Below are positions 1 to 4,279 of a DNA stretch of 10,758 bases, in pieces. The position numbers and the translations under genes were made by a program. This stretch comes from an uncultured Christensenella sp. (GTDB lineage Bacteria; Bacillota; Clostridia; Christensenellales; Borkfalkiaceae): the NCBI GenBank assembly GCA_910578765.1, contig CAJTRW010000019.1, positions 1 through 10,758 of the forward strand, given 5' to 3'. The notes under the pieces were generated by a model. That model was not told where the DNA came from. It saw only the letters and a program-made list of their open reading frames with translations, and did not search any database. Position 1 is the first letter of the stretch; each line of letters starts with the position of its first letter.

Positions 1-66
1 GCCGCAGACAAATTGTCAAGGGTTTGCGCCGTAGGCGACGACGGTTTTATGCCTAACGGGAGATAA
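1..66 (+). CDS. Possible 3' end of a gene entering from the left (uncertain)
   Basis: Frame 1 is open from the window edge to TAA at 64-66 and would encode the tail AADKLSRVCAVGDDGFMPNGR. The hairpin at 70-97 begins four bases after this stop, which is where a terminator would sit, but it is not followed by a clear T-run. Twenty-one open codons are common by chance and the first 22 bases belong to an inverted repeat, so this may not be coding. No family can be assigned. Confidence 0.22.
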   Translation, partial: AADKLSRVCAVGDDGFMPNGR

Positions 67-97
67 ATAGCCGCCCTTGATAATTTGTCAAGGCGGC
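1..97. repeat. Imperfect inverted repeat / palindromic intergenic element
   Basis: Bases 1-22 and 74-97 are an inverted pair: the reverse complement of the right arm matches the left arm at about 20 of 22 positions plus a 2-base indel (shared core GACAAATT.TCAAGGG). The right part, 70-97, is also a hairpin by itself (GCCGCC + TTGA against TCAAGGCGGC, one bulged C, AATT-type loop). A smaller hairpin, CCGTC-CCCA-GACGG, follows at 103-116. The window edge cuts at or near the left arm. It lies beyond the 3' end of the leftward tetR-like gene and could help end its transcript, but the T-run on that strand is weak. It may be a small dispersed palindromic element. Confidence 0.5.
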
Positions 98-145
98 GTA
101 TTCCGTCCCCAGACGGTAAGCACAAGCGAACACAAAAACCGTTAT

Positions 146-745
146 TTATTGCAAATAAATATTCTTTACAGTTGTTATAACTACTTCAAACATTACGTCA
201 AAATCAGTTTGATAGTATTTTTCAAGCATAACATCGTGGCAATATTCTTCAATGATATGATAGGCTATTTGTGTTTTTTCCATTAAGTGAGGCAAGTTTA
301 TGCCGTTTGATAGAAGATATTCACAAATCGCTTGTATTGCTTGGTTTTCCATTTGTTGCAATAATAAACTTGCATCATTGTCTAATACACATATACCCAA
401 AAGTTCTTGGTGTGCCATTTTATTGTCATTGTGTGCTTTTAGACATAAAGGAATAAACTCACGCAAGATACTATCAAAATTAAACGGGGGCTTAAATTGT
501 TTAAGCGTATTAAGCATAGGGGTAAAAGCGGTTTCAAAACATAGTTTTAACGAATGCAAAAATATGTCTTTTTTATCTTTGAAATAATTATATATAATTC
601 CCGTTGACACGCCAGCAATTTTGGCTATTTCAACGGTTGTAGTGTTGTAATAGCCTTTTTCGCTAAATACTTTTAAGCCCGCTTTAATAATCTTTTGCTT
701 TTTATCAATAGAAGTTCTTTTTATAGGTTGTCTAATCTCTGCCAT
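146..745 (-). CDS. TetR/AcrR-family transcriptional repressor
   Basis: A 199-residue protein of normal TetR length. Residues 15-60 form the DNA-binding region, with the helix-turn-helix at about 37-56 (TTVEIAKIAGVSTGIIYNYF) and the family's KxxILxAGLKVFSEKGY-like lead-in before it. The remaining ~140 residues are the helical, ligand-binding and dimerising part, which varies between TetR proteins and gives no hint of the ligand. The gene diverges from a membrane protein gene, and the gap holds two palindromes flanking that gene's promoter. The expected role is therefore to repress the membrane protein and zinc-ribbon pair, and probably itself, until a small molecule binds. The start at 745 has no Shine-Dalgarno sequence and lies about 10 bases from a TATAAT box, suggesting a leaderless or nearly leaderless mRNA. 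The gene is AT-rich like its partners. Confidence 0.92.
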   Translation of the reverse strand: MAEIRQPIKRTSIDKKQKIIKAGLKVFSEKGYYNTTTVEIAKIAGVSTGIIYNYFKDKKDIFLHSLKLCFETAFTPMLNTLKQFKPPFNFDSILREFIPLCLKAHNDNKMAHQELLGICVLDNDASLLLQQMENQAIQAICEYLLSNGINLPHLMEKTQIAYHIIEEYCHDVMLEKYYQTDFDVMFEVVITTVKNIYLQ

Positions 746-754
746 AATAAGTGC

Positions 755-783
755 ATTATATCACAAAATTTTTGATTTGTACA
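755..783 (-). promoter_or_regulatory. Probable promoter of the tetR-like gene
   Basis: On the minus strand a perfect TATAAT occupies 760-755. A weaker -35 candidate, TGTACA (4 of 6 to consensus), lies at 783-778, giving a 17-base spacer. Transcription would begin about 746-749, at or just before the start codon at 745. Palindrome O1 (788-805) lies 4 bases upstream of the -35, consistent with autoregulation. Confidence 0.6.
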
Positions 784-787
784 CTAA

Positions 788-805
788 TCTGAAATATATT
801 TCAGA
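788..805. promoter_or_regulatory. Operator O1, likely TetR-family binding site
   Basis: Perfect 18-bp palindrome TCTGAAATATATTTCAGA. It lies just upstream of the -35 boxes of both divergent promoters, 5 bases from the rightward one and 4 from the leftward one. Almost the same sequence recurs at 846-859, and both copies sit next to a TetR-family gene, which supports an operator role. Confidence 0.8.
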
Positions 806-810
806 ATGCG

Positions 811-839
811 TTGACTTTATAATCAAAATAATATATAAT
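811..839 (+). promoter_or_regulatory. Sigma-A promoter of the membrane protein / zinc-ribbon pair
   Basis: TTGACT (811-816), a 17-base spacer, and a perfect TATAAT (834-839): close to the ideal vegetative promoter. The start point would be near 846, at the edge of operator O2. Palindromes on both sides would let a repressor block polymerase, so a promoter this strong probably needs tight repression. Confidence 0.85.
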
Positions 840-845
840 TTAACT

Positions 846-859
846 TGAAATATATTTCA
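846..859. promoter_or_regulatory. Operator O2, likely TetR-family binding site
   Basis: Palindrome TGAAATATATTTCA, identical to the core of O1. The outer pair is broken on the left side (TT instead of CT). Its centre is 56 bp from the centre of O1, and it covers the expected transcription start. Confidence 0.78.
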
Positions 860-873
860 GATTGGGAATATTT

Positions 874-1593
874 ATGAACTTAAACAAAAAATTATTTATG
901 GTTGGCATTATAGGCTCGGTTTTATGTTTTACAGGTGATATGCTTTTAGGCTGTTTCGCACCGTCAGAAGAATTTGGAAACTCAATTATATTTCCGCCAT
1001 TTTCAGAAGATTGGGCAAATTCAAGTCAAAATAGATTTATCATTGGCGGATTATTCGGAGTAATTGCCTTACTACTAATGTTTTGTGGCTTTTATGCTAT
1101 ATATCGAGAAATGATTGTAAAAAAATGTAAATACTCAAAATTGTTTATTATATGTGCTTTTGTTTTCATTTCGGTCGGCACTTTATATCATTGCGTTTTT
1201 GCTATGACCGCTTACATTTATAATAAACTTTATAATTTACAAGTGTTGGAGGCAAAGATAATTGCAGAACAACTATTTTTTGTTTTTATCGCTGTCGCAT
1301 CATTGGCTGCTGTTGCCTTTGCTATTTTATCTATCTATTTGTTCGTAGTAAGCATTCGCGGAAAATTTAACAATAAAAAGTGGTTATCGATTTTCAATCC
1401 GTTATTGATAATGCTTGTGTTAATTGGCTTATCAAAAATTTTACCTTCAAATAAAGTTGTAAACGGTATTTTCGCTTGGGGGCAACAAAGTATAGCATTA
1501 TTTATTACATTTATAATGTTTCTAATTTATTCTATTCGATATAGTAATTATCAACCATTTATCGAAAAAAAAGAAAAGGAACAATGTCTATGA
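874..1593 (+). CDS. Six-helix integral membrane protein, TetR-controlled, function unknown
   Basis: A 239-residue hydrophobic protein with about six membrane segments, near residues 7-27, 51-72, 83-105, 122-150, 158-177 and 187-212. A polar extracytoplasmic or cytoplasmic loop follows helix 1 (residues ~28-50). The tail is charged (EKKEKEQCL). Features such as TGDMLLG at the end of helix 1 resemble small uncharacterised Clostridia membrane proteins (possibly the DUF6796 group, from memory only). I see no transporter signature or catalytic motif. I prefer the ATG at 874, because GGGA at 864-867 lies 6 bases before it. An in-frame TTG at 862 would add four residues but lies next to operator O2 without a good ribosome binding site. 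Control by an adjacent TetR repressor suggests a role in responding to a toxic or signalling compound; this is inference. Confidence 0.85.
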   Translation: MNLNKKLFMVGIIGSVLCFTGDMLLGCFAPSEEFGNSIIFPPFSEDWANSSQNRFIIGGLFGVIALLLMFCGFYAIYREMIVKKCKYSKLFIICAFVFISVGTLYHCVFAMTAYIYNKLYNLQVLEAKIIAEQLFFVFIAVASLAAVAFAILSIYLFVVSIRGKFNNKKWLSIFNPLLIMLVLIGLSKILPSNKVVNGIFAWGQQSIALFITFIMFLIYSIRYSNYQPFIEKKEKEQCL

Positions 1594-1751
1594 CAAACTA
1601 CGTTGTATGTCCCGAATGCGGGTATAAATTGTTTAAGTTGGGCGACGGCTCTAACGCGGAAATACTTTGCCCGAAATGCAAGTTGAAATTGCAAATAGAA
1701 ATCAAGGACGGCAAAATCACTATTCAAAAATTTTTATCGGAAAAAGCATAA
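1590..1751 (+). CDS. Small two-CxxC zinc-ribbon protein
   Basis: A 53-residue protein beginning MTNYVVCPECGYKLFKLGDG. Two knuckles, CPEC near residues 7-10 and CPKC near 27-30, are spaced as in a zinc ribbon. A short K-rich beta-like tail follows (LKLQIEIKDGKITIQKF). It resembles Com-like and other tiny zinc-ribbon proteins that bind nucleic acid, but no specific family can be proven by eye. The start overlaps the upstream stop (ATGA, 1590-1593), and AAAGGA at 1575-1580 lies 9 bases before it, so translation is probably coupled to the membrane protein. An ATG two codons earlier (1584) is only 3 bases from that site and is less likely. It shares the AT-rich composition and the TetR-controlled promoter of its neighbour. 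Confidence 0.75.
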   Translation: MTNYVVCPECGYKLFKLGDGSNAEILCPKCKLKLQIEIKDGKITIQKFLSEKA

Positions 1752-1777
1752 CAACCGAATAAAACTTTATAGCAAAT

Positions 1778-1856
1778 AAAGAATTGAGTGTACGAAAGTA
1801 AAACGACAAAAAACTTTCGGGAGCAGTAAATGGAACACTCAATTCTTTTTTTATTT
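1778..1856 (+). terminator. Long branched hairpin with T-run
   Basis: AAAGAATTGAGTGT (1778-1791) pairs perfectly with ACACTCAATTCTTT (1835-1848), and the T-run continues to 1852 (T-rich through 1856). Inside the 43-base loop a second stem forms, CGAAAGT (1793-1799) with ACTTTCG (1813-1819). It sits 26 bases after the zinc-ribbon stop and so is the likely end of the operon. The large structured loop is unusual for a simple terminator. Confidence 0.75.
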
Positions 1857-1900
1857 GATACCTCATAACAAACGCAATCATAACCCACTACAAACTAATA

Positions 1901-2035
1901 TTAGGCTGTAAATATTCCGGCATCCACCAATGTCCCGTCCTTTTGCCAGTCTTGCGAATATTCGTTGAAAGGCTTCTCCCGAGGGAGAAGCTCCGCGTAG
2001 CGGTGATGAGGGGGTTCGATGAATTTGCCCCTCAT
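1901..2035 (-). pseudogene. Possible gene remnant fused to repeat sequence (weak)
   Basis: Leftward from ATG at 2035 to TAA at 1901 there is an open frame of 44 codons. Its second half, outside the repeat, reads NEYSQDWQKDGTLVDAGIFTA, which looks protein-like. The first half comes from the hairpin repeat at 1965-2073. It has no ribosome binding site of note. It may be the tail of a gene cut by the repeat, or chance. Confidence 0.2.
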
Positions 2036-2073
2036 CCGTCACTTGCGTGACACCTTCCCCTTAGGGGAAGGCT
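1965..2073 (-). repeat. ~110-bp multi-hairpin intergenic repeat, copy 1
   Basis: The reverse complement of this stretch matches 3049-3158 along its whole length with only a few differences. It contains four successive hairpins: GCTTCTCCC/GGGAGAAGC (1972-1991), CCGC-GTA-GCGG, GTCAC-TTGC-GTGAC, and CCTTCCCC-TTA-GGGGAAGG. The differences from copy 2 fall in loops, in the linker, or as a paired lengthening of a stem, so the structures are kept. Confidence 0.88.
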
Positions 2074-2111
2074 GACAGATTGCTCGCTACGTTTTTATTA
2101 TATTATTGAAA

Positions 2112-2175
2112 AGATTCTTCACCCCATAAAGGGGTTCAGAATGACAATAAGACTTCGATCGGAATGACAATAAGG
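2112..2175 (+). repeat. Second repeat type, diverged copies upstream of ppa
   Basis: GATTCTTCAC at 2114 and TTCAGAATGACA ending at 2146 are the ends of the repeat seen downstream of ppa at 2981-3005 (there reversed). Here the middle is replaced by a hairpin, CCCC-ATAAA-GGGG (2122-2134). A further fragment, CGATCGGAATGACAATAAG, follows at 2157-2175, so the GAATGACAATAAG end is duplicated. Confidence 0.6.
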
Positions 2176-2234
2176 TGCGCAAACCGTTAAAATAAGGCAT
2201 GCGTTTTTGATATAGCAAGTATTATAAATTATTA

Positions 2235-2262
2235 TTTTACTTTATGTTTTGCGTGTGATAAA
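2235..2262 (+). promoter_or_regulatory. Candidate ppa promoter (weak)
   Basis: An extended -10 like TGTGATAAA (2254-2262) lies about 30 bases before the pyrophosphatase start. The -35 is poor (TTTTAC or TTTACT at 2235-2241, with a short spacer). It is the best match in this AT-rich leader, but not strong. Confidence 0.3.
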
Positions 2263-2292
2263 ATTTTCCATATACGAAAGGGGAAATAAAAA

Positions 2293-2823
2293 ATGAATAT
2301 CTGGCACGACATAGACAAGGAAAGAATAAAGGAAAACGAGTTCGAAGCGCTTATTGAAATACCCAAAGGGAGCAAAGCCAAGTACGAACTGGACAAGGAA
2401 ACGGGGCTTTTACGGCTTGACAGGGTTTTATATACTTCCACCGTCTATCCGTCCAACTACGGATTTATACCGCGCACTCTTGCCGACGACGGCGACCCGC
2501 TGGACGTGCTTGTGCTGTGCAACGAGTCCATTTTCCCCATGACGCTTATAAAATGTATGCCGATAGGCGTAATTAAAATGGTCGACGGCGGCGAGCTTGA
2601 CGAAAAAATAATAGCCGTGCCGTTAACCGACCCGAACTACAAGCATTATTATGATATAAAGGAGCTTCCAAAACACATTTTCGACGAAATGATGCACTTT
2701 TTCGAAGTGTACAAGATGCTGGAACACAAAACCACTACCGTAAAGGAAATTTGTCATAAGTACGACGCTTTGGAAATTATAAGGAAGTGCATTAAAAATT
2801 ACGAGGATAAATACGAAGCATAA
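2293..2823 (+). CDS. ppa: Inorganic pyrophosphatase, family I (soluble)
   Basis: Cytoplasmic enzyme that hydrolyses pyrophosphate to two phosphates using Mg2+, pulling nucleotide, nucleic acid and protein synthesis forward. At 176 residues it has the normal bacterial family I length. The diagnostic metal-binding signature DDGDPLDVL is at residues ~65-73, preceded by the family's EIPKGSKAKYE (22-32) and VYPSNYGFIPRTL (51-63), which line the active site. The later D-rich part GGELDEKIIAVPLTDPNY matches the family's second metal-binding region. The start at 2293 has AGGGGA (2279-2284) 8 bases upstream. It is a single-gene unit with its own terminator, flanked on both sides by hairpin repeats. 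The many Clostridia that use family II pyrophosphatases or membrane pumps make this type mildly informative, but it is not unusual. Confidence 0.97.
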   Translation: MNIWHDIDKERIKENEFEALIEIPKGSKAKYELDKETGLLRLDRVLYTSTVYPSNYGFIPRTLADDGDPLDVLVLCNESIFPMTLIKCMPIGVIKMVDGGELDEKIIAVPLTDPNYKHYYDIKELPKHIFDEMMHFFEVYKMLEHKTTTVKEICHKYDALEIIRKCIKNYEDKYEA

Positions 2824-2843
2824 ACATATTACTCTCTGTCAGT

Positions 2844-2879
2844 CCGCCGCCCGTCATTTTTGACGGGCGGCGGTTTTTT
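2844..2879 (+). terminator. Rho-independent terminator of ppa
   Basis: A perfect 13-bp stem, CCGCCGCCCGTCA (2844-2856) with TGACGGGCGGCGG (2861-2873), a TTTT loop, then six T. It lies 20 bases after the ppa stop. Confidence 0.96.
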
Positions 2880-2902
2880 GTATTTACGGTATGCCGCGCG
2901 GA

Positions 2903-3005
2903 TTTGCACACCGCTTTGTCATTCTGCGCGAGCGTAGCGACGCTTTGCGCACCGCTTTGTCATTCTGAACAAAGTCTTATGTCATTCTGAACGAAGTGAA
3001 GAATC
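2903..3005. repeat. Tandem GTCATTCTG-type repeats
   Basis: TTTGCACACCGCTTTGTCAT... at 2903-2926 recurs at 2944-2967 with one change (23 of 24). A third unit, GTCATTCTGAACGAAGTGAA followed by GAATC, occupies 2981-3005. The last is the reverse complement form of the repeat type seen at 2112-2146. Each unit can fold weakly on itself (TTC.GAA and GCG.CGC pairs). Confidence 0.7.
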
Positions 3006-3010
3006 TTATA

Positions 3011-3037
3011 GATCCTTCGCTGACGCTCAGAATGACA
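3011..3037 (+). repeat. 27-bp direct repeat, left copy
   Basis: GATCCTTCGCTGACGC...GACA. It matches 3159-3185 at 26 of 27 bases. The two copies bracket the multi-hairpin repeat copy 2, as if that element sits inside or between units of this one. Confidence 0.85.
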
Positions 3038-3048
3038 ATGCCGTAAAA

Positions 3049-3158
3049 AGCCTTCCCCCTTGGGGGAAGGTGTCACGCAAGTGACGGATGAGGGGCAAAT
3101 TCATTGAACCTCCTCATCACCGCTACGCGGAGCTTCTCCCTTGGGAGAAGCCTTTCAA
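3049..3158 (+). repeat. ~110-bp multi-hairpin intergenic repeat, copy 2
   Basis: Inverted relative to copy 1 (1965-2073), with ppa between them. Same hairpin order: CCTTCCCCC-TT-GGGGGAAGG (3051-3070), GTCAC-GCAA-GTGAC (3072-3085), CCGC-TAC-GCGG (3120-3130), and GCTTCTCCC-TT-GGGAGAAGC (3132-3151). There is no coding or transposase sequence, so if mobile it would need a partner elsewhere. Confidence 0.88.
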
Positions 3159-3185
3159 GATCCTTCGCTGACGCTCAGGATGACA
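3159..3185 (+). repeat. 27-bp direct repeat, right copy
   Basis: Same unit as 3011-3037 with a single A-to-G change (CAGGATGACA instead of CAGAATGACA). It is directly adjacent to the end of multi-hairpin copy 2. Confidence 0.85.
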
Positions 3186-3240
3186 AAATGAAAACGCTCA
3201 GTATGACACAACTCCGACGCGCGGCATGTTTAATATTTAA

Positions 3241-4137
3241 TTACACCGGTTTAACGGAATTTACCACCGTACGGTACAGCTCGCGCGAGGCGCCCGTATG
3301 CGGGTGATGCGGGTCGGAAATAAGGCAAATTTTTCTTGACGGCAGAGGTGTTTCCAGCTTCACCTCGAAAACCTCGCCCGAATTTATCGCGGGTTTTGCC
3401 ATGTCCGCGGGCGCAAACCCCAGCCCGAAATTGTGCCCGACCATGGGCACTATCAAATCCGCGCTGTCCGCTTCGATATCGGGCGCGACGGTCAGACCGT
3501 TTTCTTCCATGACCGAATCTATAAACTGCCTTAACTGCATGCTGCGCCTGAGGCATACCAAAGGATATTTTTTCAAGTCCTCCGATTTCAACGTTTTGCC
3601 TTTAAGTTCGGTAAACTTGTTTCCGGCGATAAGCACGTCGCCGAATTTTTTTATATCTACCCTGTTCAAATCCTTTACAGCCCCGCACGGCGTGGAAACG
3701 AATGCAAGGTCGGCAATACCCTTCCTCAACTGCTCTATACAGGAATTTGTTGAGCCCGTGCTTATTTTGAATTTTACCCCCGGGAACTTTTTCATGTGGA
3801 ATTCGTCTAAAAATTCGAATAAAAACCCGTACAGCGCCGTGACCGTCGTAGCAATGTACACCGTGCCGCTTTCCACGCTGACGGCGCGGCTTACCTCCTC
3901 CTCCCCCTTTAAAAGCTGGCTTTGGGCGACGCTTACATAGTCGAACAGCGTCCGCCCTTCGTGCGTGAACTCCACGCCCGTCTTGTTCCTGACGAAAAGG
4001 CGGCAGTTAAGCTCGTTTTCCAAATTCTGTATGGCGCGGGTCACCGCGGGCTGGCTGGAATAAAGCTCCGCCGCGGCTTTGGTTATGTTTTTGTGCTTGC
4101 CGACAAAATAAAAAATTTTGTAATACTCGTAATTCAT
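3241..4137 (-). CDS. LysR-family transcriptional regulator, divergent from malic enzyme
   Basis: A 298-residue protein of standard LysR length. Residues 1-60 are the winged helix-turn-helix with the classic signature (ITKAAAELYSSQPAVTRAIQ at ~18-37, then NLENELNCRLFVRNKTGVEFT and the GRTLF turn). Residues ~88-298 form the two-lobed effector domain; the ligand cannot be read from sequence. It diverges from the malic enzyme gene across a symmetrical promoter, the normal arrangement for a LysR protein controlling its neighbour and itself. Lactic acid bacteria use a LysR protein (MleR) for the malolactic gene, so malate or a related acid is a plausible effector. I choose Met at 4137, because GAGGT (4147-4143) is 5 bases before it. 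An upstream in-frame ATG at 4149 overlaps that ribosome binding site and would add four residues. Confidence 0.94.
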   Translation of the reverse strand: MNYEYYKIFYFVGKHKNITKAAAELYSSQPAVTRAIQNLENELNCRLFVRNKTGVEFTHEGRTLFDYVSVAQSQLLKGEEEVSRAVSVESGTVYIATTVTALYGFLFEFLDEFHMKKFPGVKFKISTGSTNSCIEQLRKGIADLAFVSTPCGAVKDLNRVDIKKFGDVLIAGNKFTELKGKTLKSEDLKKYPLVCLRRSMQLRQFIDSVMEENGLTVAPDIEADSADLIVPMVGHNFGLGFAPADMAKPAINSGEVFEVKLETPLPSRKICLISDPHHPHTGASRELYRTVVNSVKPV

Positions 4138-4188
4138 ATTGTACCTCATGTATGCGCTTTTGTTATGATTGCTATGTTATATTATCAT

Positions 4189-4222
4189 TTTACATTATAT
4201 CATGCCGATATTATAATGTAAA
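4189..4222. promoter_or_regulatory. Symmetrical, fully overlapping bidirectional promoter (lysR / malic enzyme)
   Basis: An 11-bp inverted repeat, TTTACATTATA (4189-4199) and TATAATGTAAA (4212-4222). Rightward: -35 TTTACA (4189-4194), 17-base spacer, -10 TATAAT (4212-4217). Leftward: -35 TTTACA (4222-4217), 17-base spacer, -10 TATAAT (4199-4194). Each -35 shares one base with the other direction's -10. Expected transcripts would have leaders of about 50 and 56 bases. The symmetry may also form the LysR binding site, and a further small palindrome, ACAATTGT, lies at 4225-4232 by the rightward start point. Confidence 0.82.
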
Positions 4223-4279
4223 TAACAATTGTAACTTTTTATCAAAAAAAGTAAAAAAATTTCATATTAAGGAGAATAC

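Larger units (their letters stand above)
1857..2292. other. Gene-poor intergenic stretch with repeats
   Basis: No convincing gene is present. Bases 1857-1964 are unstructured, apart from a short leftward reading frame noted separately. Bases 1965-2073 are a multi-hairpin repeat, and 2112-2175 hold fragments of a second repeat type. Bases 2180-2292 are the AT-rich upstream region of the pyrophosphatase gene. Confidence 0.6.
2880..3240. other. Repeat-filled intergenic stretch
   Basis: No gene is supported. Nearly all of it is short repeats: a 24-base tandem pair, three GTCATTCTG units, one full multi-hairpin repeat, and a 27-base direct repeat on either side of it. The last ~50 bases before the lysR stop show no convincing leftward terminator. 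Confidence 0.6.

Noticed and set aside
862..873. TTG start for the membrane protein
   Set aside because: It abuts operator O2 and lacks a ribosome binding site, whereas ATG at 874 has GGGA at proper spacing.
1965..3158. Composite transposon carrying ppa
   Set aside because: The inverted copies contain no transposase, no target-site duplication is seen at their outer edges, and ppa is a housekeeping gene with host-like composition.
2903..3185. Possible CRISPR array in the repeat-rich stretch after ppa
   Set aside because: Repeats are of different types and lengths, spacing is irregular, there are no unique equal-length spacers, and no cas genes are present.
3200..3240. Terminator for the leftward lysR gene
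   Set aside because: Only a weak GC-rich patch (CCGACGCGCGG) is present, with no real stem and no T-run on the minus strand.
3401..3940. Rightward 179-codon frame inside the lysR gene
   Set aside because: It is fully antisense to a convincing LysR protein, has no ribosome binding site, and its Ser/Pro/Asn-rich composition is typical of a mirror frame.
4223..4279. Riboswitch or attenuator in the malic enzyme leader
   Set aside because: The leader is short and AT-rich, with only an 8-bp palindrome and no stable stem or T-run terminator.
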